From Pigmentiphaga kullae (GTDB lineage Bacteria > Pseudomonadota > Gammaproteobacteria > Burkholderiales > Burkholderiaceae_B), in NCBI RefSeq assembly GCF_004216695.1, contig NZ_SGXC01000002.1, positions 186,001 through 250,000 on the forward strand: 64,000 bases of DNA, read 5' to 3'. The notes beneath the pieces are model-generated. The model ran no database searches. It was not told the DNA's origin and saw nothing but the letters and a program-made list of their open reading frames with translations. The translations under genes and the position numbers were made by a program. Shown piece after piece: positions 53,139-61,145 of this stretch; position 1 is the stretch's first letter, and every line of letters starts with the position of its first letter.

Positions 53139-53725
53139 GAACGTTCGGCCCCGGCGTCGGTTTCGCGCTTGGCAATGTCCGCGGTGGAGGCTTCCTGGGC
53201 GGGCTTCATGTGGCGGCCGAGGTAGAGCGATTGCAGCACGACGAATACCAGCAGCAGGCCGAAGATGCCGAACACCTTGAAGCTGACCCAGGTTTCGGTG
53301 GGCCAGTTGTAGGCGACGTACAGGTTCAGGCCGCCCACCGCGGCGAAGAAGGTCACCCAGGCCAGGTTGAGCCGGCTCCAGACCGGGTCGGGCAACTGGA
53401 TCTGCGCGCCCAGCATGCTGCGCAGGAAATTGCGCTTGAACAGCCACTGGCCGCCGCCCAGCACCGCCGCGAACAGCCAGTAGAGCACCGTGGGCTTCCA
53501 CTTGATGAAGACTTCGTCGTGCAGGAACAGCGTGGCGCCCCCGAACACCACGATGATGGTCAGGTTGATCCAGTGCATGGGCTCGATCTTTCGGCGCCGC
53601 ACCAGCAGCCAGACGATCTGCAGCACGCTGGCCGCCATGGCCACGCCGGTCGCGACATAGATGTCGGCGAACTTGTATGCGGCAAAGAAAAGAACCAGGG
53701 GGAAAAGATCGAAAAGTAATTTCAT
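53135..53725 (-). CDS. yciB: Inner-membrane-spanning protein YciB (septation protein A)
   Basis: 196 residues from the ATG at 53725 (MKLLFDLFPLVLFFAAYKF); the open frame runs upstream but homology starts here. Five hydrophobic segments and the family motif KPTVLYWLFAA and LNLYVAYN are seen. YciB/IspZ proteins affect cell-envelope synthesis and septation. It is the first gene of the yciB-bolA-parvulin operon. A long-form structured repeat lies upstream. Confidence 0.9.
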   Translation of the reverse strand: MKLLFDLFPLVLFFAAYKFADIYVATGVAMAASVLQIVWLLVRRRKIEPMHWINLTIIVVFGGATLFLHDEVFIKWKPTVLYWLFAAVLGGGQWLFKRNFLRSMLGAQIQLPDPVWSRLNLAWVTFFAAVGGLNLYVAYNWPTETWVSFKVFGIFGLLLVFVVLQSLYLGRHMKPAQEASTADIAKRETDAGAERS

Positions 53726-53810
53726 CGAATCGTCGAAAAGAAAACACGCCAGAGTGGGACAGTAAAACCACCCCACCGTTCACCCTACAGCCGCAGCTTA
53801 ACCCGGCTTA

Positions 53811-53961
53811 CCAAGATCCAGGATGCGGTGGATCCGGCTTCGCCGGTCCACCCGCATCGCCCCCTTGAGGGGGCGCCCGAAGGGCGTGGGGGATGGGTTT
53901 CCCTTCCGGTCCACCCGCATCGCCCCCTTGGGGGGCGCACGAAGCGCGTAGGGGGGATCCC
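53811..53961 (-). repeat. Dispersed structured intergenic repeat, copy 5 (long form)
   Basis: It starts directly after the msrB stop on the minus strand (CCCCCCTACGCGCT). As in copy 3 it holds H1, a half H2, the GGAAGGGAA-type linker, a second small hairpin (CGCCC-TTC-GGGCG instead of GCGGCC-TTC-GGCCGC), CCCCCTCAAGGGGG, and a full 37-nt H2 at 53822-53858 (GATGC/GCATC, GTGGA/TCCAC, CCGGC/GCCGG, loop GAA), ending CCTGG. Confidence 0.82.
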
Positions 53962-54363
53962 CTACACCGGTTCGAACTTCAACGAGACCGAATTGATGCA
54001 ATAACGCAGCCCGGTCGGCGGCGGACCGTCCTCGAAGACGTGTCCCAGGTGGGCGTCGCAGACGTTGCACAGGATCTCGGTGCGGACCATGCCATGGGTG
54101 GTGTCGAGTTCCTCGCGCACGTTGTCGGGATCCAGGGGGGCGAAGTAGCTGGGCCAGCCGCAGGCCGAGTCGAACTTGGTGTCCGAGGCGAACAGCGGCG
54201 TGCCGCAGGCCACGCAGCGGTAGATGCCGGGCTCGCGATGATCCCAGTACTGGCCGGTGAACGCGCGCTCGGTCGCCTTCTCGCGTGCCACGGCGTATTG
54301 CATGGGCGTGAGCAGGGTGCGCCATTCGGCATCGGATTTCGTGACTTTGGGCCGGTCGGACAT
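53962..54363 (-). CDS. msrB: Peptide-methionine (R)-S-oxide reductase
   Basis: 133 residues. Zinc-binding CxxC pairs are CVAC and CNVC. The catalytic cysteine is in [11 protein letters not shown], and the substrate site has the GWPSYF motif. It repairs methionine-R-sulfoxide in proteins. It lies 8 bp downstream of selO on the same strand; both serve oxidative-stress resistance. Confidence 0.95.
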   Translation of the reverse strand: MSDRPKVTKSDAEWRTLLTPMQYAVAREKATERAFTGQYWDHREPGIYRCVACGTPLFASDTKFDSACGWPSYFAPLDPDNVREELDTTHGMVRTEILCNVCDAHLGHVFEDGPPPTGLRYCINSVSLKFEPV

Positions 54364-54371
54364 GGTCTACC

Positions 54372-55883
54372 TCATGAAGAACAACTGACTTGCAGTGCGC
54401 CCGCCCAGTCGGGCGGCACGCGGGCATAGCTTTCATGGCCGGGGCGTTCGGTATAGGGATCGCGCAAGAGCCGCATCAGGCGGTCGATCTCGCCGGAGTC
54501 CCGTTCCTTCGCGGCGCGGATCGCCAGCTCGGCCAGGTGGTTGCGCAGCACGTACAGCGGATTGACGCGGTTCATGGCCGCCGCGCGTTCGGCATCGGCC
54601 CGCCCGTCCTGCGCGAGGCGGGCGCGATAGGTGGCGAGCCAGGCGCGGGCGGCTTCGCGGTCGGCATACAGGTCCTCGAAGGTCTCGATGCCCGGGGCCG
54701 GCGGGGTGTCGCCGGCGCTGGCCACGGCGGCCAGGCGCCGGAAGCTCAAGGTGAAGTCGGCGCGGTTCTGGTGCATGACGGACCACAGGCCGTTCAGCAG
54801 TTCCTCGTCGCCGGCCTGCCATTGCGCCAGGCCGAGCTTGGCGGCCATCCTGTCGTGGAAGGCGGCCAGGAAGGCGCCTTCGTAGCCGGCCAGCACGGCG
54901 CGCAGCGCGTCCTCGTCCTGCACCAGCGGCATCAGCGCGCCGGCCAGGCGGTACAGGTTCCAGTGCCCGACGGCGGGCTGGGCGTCCCACGCGTAGCGTC
55001 CGGCCGTGTCGGAATGATTGCAGACGTGGTGGGCGTCGAAGCCGTCCATGAATCCATAGGGGCCATAGTCCAGCGTCAGCCCCAGGATGGACATGTTGTC
55101 GGTGTTCATGACGCCATGGCAGAAGCCCACGGCCTGCCAGTCCGCCATCAGCGCGGCGGTCTTGCGCGTGACCGCGGCCAGCAGCCGCAGATAGGGGCCG
55201 GCGTCGGTGTCGGCGACACCGGCCGGGGCGGGCCGGCAGTCGGGATAGAAGCGGTCGATCACGTAGTCGGCCAGGATGCGCAGCAGGTCGGGGCGCTCGC
55301 GGCTGGCCCAGTGCTCGAACGAACCGAAGCGCACGAAGCTGGGCGACATGCGGGTGACGATGGCGGCGGTCTCGACCGTTTCGCGGATGACCGGGTCGTC
55401 GGAAGCGATCAGCGCCAGCGCGCGCGTGGTCGGGATGCCCAGGCCATGCATGGCTTCCGAAGCGAGGTACTCGCGCACCGACGAACGCAGCACGGCCTTG
55501 CCGTCGCCCATGCGCGAATAGGGCGTCAGGCCCGATCCCTTGAGCTGCAGTTCCCAACTGCCGTCGGGGCCGGCCGCTTCGCCCAGCAGCAGCGCGCGGC
55601 CGTCGCCCAACTGTCCGGCCCAGACGCCGAATTGATGGCCGCTGTAGACCGCGGCCAGCGGCGAGCCGCCCGGCAGCGGGCTGGCGCCCGAGAACACGGA
55701 CAGGAACTCGGGCGTGGCCAGCGCTTCGGGCGCGAGGCCGATCAGGGCGGCGGCCTCGGGGTTGGCATGCACCAGCCAGGGGTCGTCCAGGGGCTGGGGC
55801 GACACCCGTGAGTAGAATGCGTCCGGCAGGGCGGCGAACGAGTTGTCGGTACGCAGGGACTGGAGAGTGCTGGCGAGCTTCAC
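54372..55883 (-). CDS. selO: Protein adenylyltransferase SelO (YdiU family)
   Basis: 503 residues starting at GTG 55883 ([27 protein letters not shown]). The pseudokinase-like core has [27 protein letters not shown](M)[20 protein letters not shown] and [24 protein letters not shown](M)D. SelO transfers AMP from ATP to Ser/Thr/Tyr of target proteins and influences redox homeostasis. Bacterial forms lack the C-terminal selenocysteine, and this one ends QVSCSS. It is co-transcribed with msrB. Confidence 0.93.
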   Translation of the reverse strand: MKLASTLQSLRTDNSFAALPDAFYSRVSPQPLDDPWLVHANPEAAALIGLAPEALATPEFLSVFSGASPLPGGSPLAAVYSGHQFGVWAGQLGDGRALLLGEAAGPDGSWELQLKGSGLTPYSRMGDGKAVLRSSVREYLASEAMHGLGIPTTRALALIASDDPVIRETVETAAIVTRMSPSFVRFGSFEHWASRERPDLLRILADYVIDRFYPDCRPAPAGVADTDAGPYLRLLAAVTRKTAALMADWQAVGFCHGVMNTDNMSILGLTLDYGPYGFMDGFDAHHVCNHSDTAGRYAWDAQPAVGHWNLYRLAGALMPLVQDEDALRAVLAGYEGAFLAAFHDRMAAKLGLAQWQAGDEELLNGLWSVMHQNRADFTLSFRRLAAVASAGDTPPAPGIETFEDLYADREAARAWLATYRARLAQDGRADAERAAAMNRVNPLYVLRNHLAELAIRAAKERDSGEIDRLMRLLRDPYTERPGHESYARVPPDWAGALQVSCSS

Positions 55884-56020
55884 GACGTTGGAACGGTGAT
55901 TGGCGGTCCGGCCTCACGCCGGGTATCGATCAAGGTTAACCTATTTGCCGTCGTTTTCTTGTTTCCCCTTTCCCTGGCGGGGCTGCCGCCGCGGCCGCGC
56001 GCGCCGCTCGGAGTATTTGT

Positions 56021-56980
56021 TTGGACGGGCTCATCGTTTCGCTGCTGAACGGCCTCAGTTACGGGCTGCTGCTTTTCATGCTTTCGGCCGGGCTGACGCT
56101 GATCTTCAGCATGATGGGCATCATCAACTTCGCGCATGCCAGTTTCTACATGCTGGGGGCCTATGCCGCCCATGCCGTGGCCGGCGCGCTGTCGCCGGCG
56201 CTGACAGCGGGCGCGGCATTCTGGGTGGCCCTGTTCATCGCGCCGGTGCTGGTCGGGCTGGCGGGCACCGCGGTCGAGCGGCTGGCGCTGCGCCGCCTGC
56301 GCGGGCGGGGGCACGTGGCGGAACTGCTGTTCACGTTCGCGCTCGCCATGGTCATCGCCGAACTGGTGCAACTGGCCTGGGGCCGCTCCGCCGTGCCCTA
56401 CCGCATGCCGGCGGCCTGGGGCGAGCCGCTGTTCAGCCTGGGCGGGCACGCCTTTCCCTTGCATCGCCTGGTGGTCGCGCTGGCCGCGGGCCTGATGCTG
56501 GCGGCATTGTGGTGGGGACTGACGCGGACGCGAACCGGCCTGGTCGTCCGCGCGGCGCTCAGCCATCCGGCCATGGCGCAGGCGCTGGGGCACGACGTGC
56601 CCCGTGTGTTCATGCTGGTGTTCGGCGCCGGCTGCCTGCTGGCCGGGATGGCCGGCGCGATAGGCGGCAGCGTGTTCGTGACCGAGCCGGGCATGGCCCA
56701 GGCGCTGGGGCCCATCGTCTTCGTCGTGACGGTGGTGGGCGGGCTGGGGTCGCTGGCGGGAGCGTTCTGGGCCAGCCTGCTGATCGGGGTGCTGCAAACC
56801 CTGGCGGTGGGCTCGGCCTGGTCCCTGGCCGCGCCGGCAACCTGGCTGGGTGCGGCCGATGCGGCGCGGGCGCTGGCGGCCTGGCCCTTGTCGCGCGTCG
56901 CGCCGGTGCTGCCTTATCTGTTGATGGTGGCGGTGCTGGTCTGGCGGCCGCGCGGACTCATGGGCGTGCGCGAAACATGA
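56021..56980 (+). CDS. livH: Branched-chain amino acid-type ABC permease LivH
   Basis: 319 residues. The start is TTG at 56021 with GGAG 7 nt upstream; no ATG fits. Eight or more hydrophobic segments and the LivH motifs SYGLLLFMLSAGLTLIFSMMGIINFAHA and GGLGSLAGAFWAS. It forms half of the inner-membrane pore with LivM. It is first in livHMGF, and each downstream start overlaps the previous stop. No periplasmic binding protein is encoded with it, so the receptor comes from elsewhere. Confidence 0.9.
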   Translation: MDGLIVSLLNGLSYGLLLFMLSAGLTLIFSMMGIINFAHASFYMLGAYAAHAVAGALSPALTAGAAFWVALFIAPVLVGLAGTAVERLALRRLRGRGHVAELLFTFALAMVIAELVQLAWGRSAVPYRMPAAWGEPLFSLGGHAFPLHRLVVALAAGLMLAALWWGLTRTRTGLVVRAALSHPAMAQALGHDVPRVFMLVFGAGCLLAGMAGAIGGSVFVTEPGMAQALGPIVFVVTVVGGLGSLAGAFWASLLIGVLQTLAVGSAWSLAAPATWLGAADAARALAAWPLSRVAPVLPYLLMVAVLVWRPRGLMGVRET

Positions 56981-58239
56981 GCCCGCGTGCCGATGGCAAG
57001 CGGCTCCTGGCCTGCGTAGCGGCGGGGCTGGCGATGCTGGCGCTGGCGCCGCTGTGCTTGGGCAGCGGCTTCCAGCTGGGCCTGATGTCGCAGATGTGCG
57101 CGATGGCGCTGTTCGCGCTGTCGTACAACCTGCTGCTGGGGCAGACGGGGATGCTGTCGTTCGGACATGCCGTCTACGCGGGACTGGGCGGGTATGCCGT
57201 CATCCACCTCCTGCGGGGGATGGATGGCGGACTGTTTGTCTTTCCGACCGTGCTGCTGCCCGTGGCCGGCGGCGTGGCGGGGGCGGGATTCGCCGCGCTG
57301 ATCGGGTATCCGACCACCCGCCGCGGCGGCACGTCCTTCGCGATGATCTCGCTGGCGGTAGGCGAACTGGTCCATGCCGCCGCCGGCATGCTGCCGGACT
57401 GGTTCGGCGGGGAAGGCGGGTTGGCGGCCGACCGCACGGCCGGCCCGGCGTTCGTCGTGGGCCTGTGGCCGGGATGGAGTCTGGGACCCGATCTCCATGT
57501 CTATTATCTGACCGCGGCATGGACGGTCGCCGGCGCCCTCGCCATCCATGCGCTGGGCCGCACGCCGCTGCTCAAGCTTGCCAATGCCGTCCGCGACAAT
57601 CCGCAGCGCGTGGCCTTCATCGGCTACGACCCGCACCGCGTCCGCTATCTGATGCTGACCCTGTCGGGATTCTTCGCCGGCGTGGCGGGCGGGCTGATGG
57701 CGCTGAACCTGGAGATCGCCAGCGCCGACAGCCTGGGCGCGTTGCGATCGGGAGCGGTGTTGCTGGCGGTGGTGGTCGGCGGCAGCGGCCTGTTCCTGGG
57801 GCCCGTGGCCGGCGCGGTGGTGGTGACGTTCTTCTCGGTCGAGCTGTCGCGTCATACCGGGGCCTGGCAGTTGTACCTGGGGCTCGCCTTTGCCGCCGTC
57901 GTGCTGGCTTTGCCCGGTGGATTGGCCGGTGGCATCCGCGATGCGGCGCGGCTGGTGGCGCGCGGCGAATTCGCGCACTGGCTGCGCGCCAGGGCAGGGA
58001 CGATCGCCGGCGCGTTGATCGGCATCGCCGGGCTGAGCCTGGCCATCGAGCTGGCCTATGGCCGCGTCCACGACGCGGGCGGGCCGGGGATGGTCTCATG
58101 GTTCGGGCTGGCGCTGGATCCGTCCGCGCCGCTGCCGTGGAGCGCGGCCGGCGTGCTGTCGGTGCTGGGCGCGGCCGGCCTGTTCCTGGGGCGGGACCGG
58201 CGCAGGCCGGTGCCATCGTCGGAGCGATGCGATGGGTGA
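56977..58239 (+). CDS. livM: Branched-chain amino acid-type ABC permease LivM
   Basis: 420 residues. LivM motifs are LSYNLLLGQTGMLSFGHAVYAGLGGY, NPQRVAFIGYDPHRVRYLMLTLSGFFAGVAGGLMA and GGSGLFLGPVAGA. The C-terminus is longer than usual, adding two hydrophobic segments (about 345-365 and 385-405). ATGA overlap with livH and 8-bp overlap with livG show translational coupling. The transported substrate may be an amino acid, amide or aromatic acid. Confidence 0.9.
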   Translation: MSPRADGKRLLACVAAGLAMLALAPLCLGSGFQLGLMSQMCAMALFALSYNLLLGQTGMLSFGHAVYAGLGGYAVIHLLRGMDGGLFVFPTVLLPVAGGVAGAGFAALIGYPTTRRGGTSFAMISLAVGELVHAAAGMLPDWFGGEGGLAADRTAGPAFVVGLWPGWSLGPDLHVYYLTAAWTVAGALAIHALGRTPLLKLANAVRDNPQRVAFIGYDPHRVRYLMLTLSGFFAGVAGGLMALNLEIASADSLGALRSGAVLLAVVVGGSGLFLGPVAGAVVVTFFSVELSRHTGAWQLYLGLAFAAVVLALPGGLAGGIRDAARLVARGEFAHWLRARAGTIAGALIGIAGLSLAIELAYGRVHDAGGPGMVSWFGLALDPSAPLPWSAAGVLSVLGAAGLFLGRDRRRPVPSSERCDG

Positions 58240-59014
58240 AGGGCGGGACAAGGCCGGCATCGACGCCTTGACGCTGGAAGGCGTGGGCAAGCGTTACGGC
58301 GAGGTCCAGGTGCTCGACGACGTGAGCCTGCGCGTCGCCACGGGCGAGTTCCACGCGCTGATCGGTCCCAACGGAGCGGGCAAGTCCAGCCTGTTCAACG
58401 TGATCTCGGGCCTGACTCCGCCCTCGGCAGGCAGGGTGCGCCTGCGGGGCCGCGACGTCACGGGGCTGCCGGCGCATCGCATGGCCCGGCTGGGCCTGTC
58501 GCGCAGCTTCCAGGTGGCCAATGTGTTCGGCCGCATGTCGGTGTTCGACAACCTGCGCTGCGCCGCCATGCGCAGGGGCGGCCTGGGCTATCAATGGTGG
58601 TGCGCGCTGGATCGCGGGCGCGGCGTGGCTCGGCGGGCGCACCAGGTCATGGCGCAACTCGACCTGGAGCGGCGCGCGGCGCTGCCCGCGGGCGAACTGA
58701 GCTACGCGGAACAGCGCGCGCTGGAGCTGGGCATGGTGCTGGCGACCGAGGCACGCGTCGTCCTGCTGGACGAGCCGACGGCCGGGATGAGCCGGGCCGA
58801 GACCGCGCGCATGATGGAGCTGATACGCGGCACCTGCCGCGGGAGGACGGTGCTGATCGTCGAGCATGACATGCAGGTCGTCTTCGGCCTGTCCGATCGT
58901 ATTTCGGTCATGGTCCAGGGGCGCTTGATCGCCACCGGCGAACCGGAACACATCCGGGCGGATCCGGCGGTGCGCCAGGCCTACCTGGGCGGGCTCATGC
59001 AGGAGCCGGAATGA
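58232..59014 (+). CDS. livG: Branched-chain amino acid-type ABC ATPase LivG
   Basis: 260 residues from the ATG at 58232, inside the livM 3' end, with GGAG 8 nt upstream. Walker A is GPNGAGKSS, Q loop RSFQVANVF, Walker B VVLLDEPTAGMS, switch IVEHDM. The signature is degenerate: LSYAEQRALE replaces LSYGEQR, with A for the central G. This may lower ATPase rate but LivF carries a normal signature. Confidence 0.88.
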   Translation: MGEGRDKAGIDALTLEGVGKRYGEVQVLDDVSLRVATGEFHALIGPNGAGKSSLFNVISGLTPPSAGRVRLRGRDVTGLPAHRMARLGLSRSFQVANVFGRMSVFDNLRCAAMRRGGLGYQWWCALDRGRGVARRAHQVMAQLDLERRAALPAGELSYAEQRALELGMVLATEARVVLLDEPTAGMSRAETARMMELIRGTCRGRTVLIVEHDMQVVFGLSDRISVMVQGRLIATGEPEHIRADPAVRQAYLGGLMQEPE

Positions 59015-59712
59015 GCGCCTTGCTGGAGCTCCACGGCGTCCATGCCTGGTACGGCCGGGCCCACGTGCTGCAAGGCGTGGACATGCACGTGGCGCCGGGC
59101 GAGATCGTCGCGCTGCTGGGCCGCAATGGCGCCGGCCGCTCCACGCTGGCCCGCGCCGTCATGGGGCTGGTCGAGCGGCGCGGCCGCATGCTTTGGCGCG
59201 GCCGGGACATAGGCGGGCTGCGCACGTTCGAGATCGCGCGGATGGGCGTCGGCTACGTGCCCGAAAGCCGGGACATCTTCCCCGGCATGACGGTCGAGCA
59301 GAATCTGATGCTGGGGCAGAAGGCCGCCACGGCGGGGCGCTGGACGATCGCCGACATCTATCGGCTTTTTCCGCCGCTGGCGCGACGGGCCGGCGTGCAG
59401 GCACAGCACCTGTCGGGAGGCGAGCAGCAGATGCTGGCCCTGGGCCGCACGCTGATGGGCGATCCGGTCTTGATGCTGGTGGACGAACCCGCCGAGGGGC
59501 TGGCGCCGCAGGTCGTGGCGCAACTGGCCGCCTGCCTGGACGAACTGCGCCGCCAGGGCATGGCCATCCTGCTGATCGAACAGAAGCTGGACTTCGCCCT
59601 GGACGTCGCCGATCGCGTGTATGTGCTGGGACACGGCGCCGTGGTGTTCGCCGGGACGCCGGCTGCCTTGCGCGCGGCCGAACCGGTCAGGCGCGAGTGG
59701 ATCGAACTCTAG
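59011..59712 (+). CDS. livF: Branched-chain amino acid-type ABC ATPase LivF
   Basis: 233 residues, ATGA overlap with livG. Walker A reads GRNGAGRST, with Arg for the invariant Lys (K to R in GxGK[ST]), while the signature LSGGEQQM, Walker B LMLVDEPAEGLAP and the GYVPESRDIFPGMTVEQNL block are normal for LivF. The arginine substitution is odd, since the lysine contacts the ATP phosphates; some LivF-like proteins tolerate it. Last gene of the operon. Confidence 0.88.
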   Translation: MSALLELHGVHAWYGRAHVLQGVDMHVAPGEIVALLGRNGAGRSTLARAVMGLVERRGRMLWRGRDIGGLRTFEIARMGVGYVPESRDIFPGMTVEQNLMLGQKAATAGRWTIADIYRLFPPLARRAGVQAQHLSGGEQQMLALGRTLMGDPVLMLVDEPAEGLAPQVVAQLAACLDELRRQGMAILLIEQKLDFALDVADRVYVLGHGAVVFAGTPAALRAAEPVRREWIEL

Positions 59713-59730
59713 GCAGCGGGAACTGAACTG

Positions 59731-59748
59731 GAGCCGGCGGCCGGGCTC
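59731..59748. terminator. Hairpin between convergent livF and CoA-transferase genes
   Basis: GAGCCGG pairs with CCGGGCTC (one bulge) in the 34-bp gap. There is no U-run. Confidence 0.35.
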
Positions 59749-61144
59749 AAGCGCGCCATGATGCCTGCGAGGCGCCCAGCGGGCCGGCGGGAATGTCCCA
59801 GGCCATGGGGGCGCCGGCGACGGTCAGCGGCGCCTTGACGCGCCGCGCCCGGCCCCAGGCGGTCATCTCCGAGGGCATGGTGCAGTCGTCGCGGGCTTCG
59901 GGAGCGAGCGGCGCGGCGTCGGCGTTTGCGACCCCCTGCACCAGCAGGGCCGCCGTGCGTGCCAGCGATGCGCGGAACTCGCCGCCGCAGCCGGTGCGCA
60001 CGCGCTCGGTCAGACCACGTATCGCCGCGGTGGCGAGCAGGTAGCCCGTGGTGTGGTCCAGGGCCTGCACCGGCAGCGGTGTGGGTTTGTCCCGGCCCAG
60101 TTTGCGCATGCCCGCATCGGCGATGCCGCAGCTCATCTGCACCAGGCTGTCGAACCCGCGGCGCGCCTTCCAGGGACCGGTCCATCCGTAGGCGTCCAGC
60201 GACACGTCGACCAGCCCCGGATTGATGCGGCGCCGCTGTTCGGCGTCGAAACCCAGGGCGCCCAACGCATCCGAACGATAGCCATGCACCAGCACGTCGG
60301 CATCGCGCAGCAGTTGGCGGAACAGGCGCCGGCCTTCGGTGGAGCGAAGGTCGATGCGGCCGCAGCGTTTGCCCAGCGTCAGTTCGGGCGCGGCGACCGG
60401 TTCGTCCCAGGCCGGGGGATCCAGCCGCAGAACCTCGGCGCCGTAGCCCGCCAGGAAGCGGGTGGCCACCGGCCCCGCGATGATGCGGGTCAGGTCCAGC
60501 ACGCGTACGCCTTGCAGCGGGCGTGCGGGAGGGCCGGCCCAGGTGGGCGCGGGGGCGGCCGATGCCGGCGTGCGCCACAGCAGCGGTTCGATCGACACGG
60601 CGGCGCCTTGCGGATGGGCGGCCCAGGCTTCCTGGGTGCGCATCTGCGCGGCGCAGCCCTTCGCTTCGACGATTGCGTTTTCCAGGTCCAGCGCGTTCCA
60701 TGCGGCCACCGCCTGTGCCACGCTGTCGTGGCTGCCGTGGCAGCCCAGCACGCGCAGGATGGCGTCGCGGTGGTGCGGCGCGTTGGCATGCAGCCGTATC
60801 CAGCCGTCGGCGGCCGCATAGTCGCCGGTGACGGGGTCGCGCGCCGGCGGCAGCTTCCAGCCCACCGGCCGCAGCGACGTGTCGAACCAGAACGAGGCCA
60901 GCCGCCGGTCGACCGCGACGGCGGGCAGGCTGCCGTGTCGCTGCCCGATCAGCTCGGCAACGGCCAGCCCAGCCGCGCCGACTGCGGCGGCCGCCAGGTC
61001 CGTGACCGGAAAGATGGACGGCAGGCTGCCCGCTCCGAGCCAGGCGACGTCGGCGGGAAGCGCGGCGCTTCCCGCCGCGTTCCAGATGGCGCGCAGGTAG
61101 CCGTCGCAGACGCCCCCCGCGCCGCCGTCCAGGTCGCGCCGCAT
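59747..61144 (-). CDS. CaiB/BaiF family III CoA-transferase with rearranged domain order
   Basis: 465 residues. The usual N-terminal CaiB motif (PLQGVRVLDLTRIIAGPVATRFLAGYGAEV) is at about 209-238 rather than near residue 5. It is followed by DVLVHGYR, the GWTGPWKARRGFDSL block and D363 (ALDHTTGYLL), the candidate catalytic aspartate. Residues about 40-200 resemble the middle and C-terminal part of a CaiB protein (VTDLAAAAVGAAGLAVAEL, YAAADGWIRLHAN). The order is therefore shifted, as after a duplication or circular permutation. It probably transfers CoA between organic acids. It lies 1 bp from phoH2 and is convergent with the liv operon. Confidence 0.8.
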   Translation of the reverse strand: MRRDLDGGAGGVCDGYLRAIWNAAGSAALPADVAWLGAGSLPSIFPVTDLAAAAVGAAGLAVAELIGQRHGSLPAVAVDRRLASFWFDTSLRPVGWKLPPARDPVTGDYAAADGWIRLHANAPHHRDAILRVLGCHGSHDSVAQAVAAWNALDLENAIVEAKGCAAQMRTQEAWAAHPQGAAVSIEPLLWRTPASAAPAPTWAGPPARPLQGVRVLDLTRIIAGPVATRFLAGYGAEVLRLDPPAWDEPVAAPELTLGKRCGRIDLRSTEGRRLFRQLLRDADVLVHGYRSDALGALGFDAEQRRRINPGLVDVSLDAYGWTGPWKARRGFDSLVQMSCGIADAGMRKLGRDKPTPLPVQALDHTTGYLLATAAIRGLTERVRTGCGGEFRASLARTAALLVQGVANADAAPLAPEARDDCTMPSEMTAWGRARRVKAPLTVAGAPMAWDIPAGPLGASQASWRA

Positions 61145-61145
61145 G

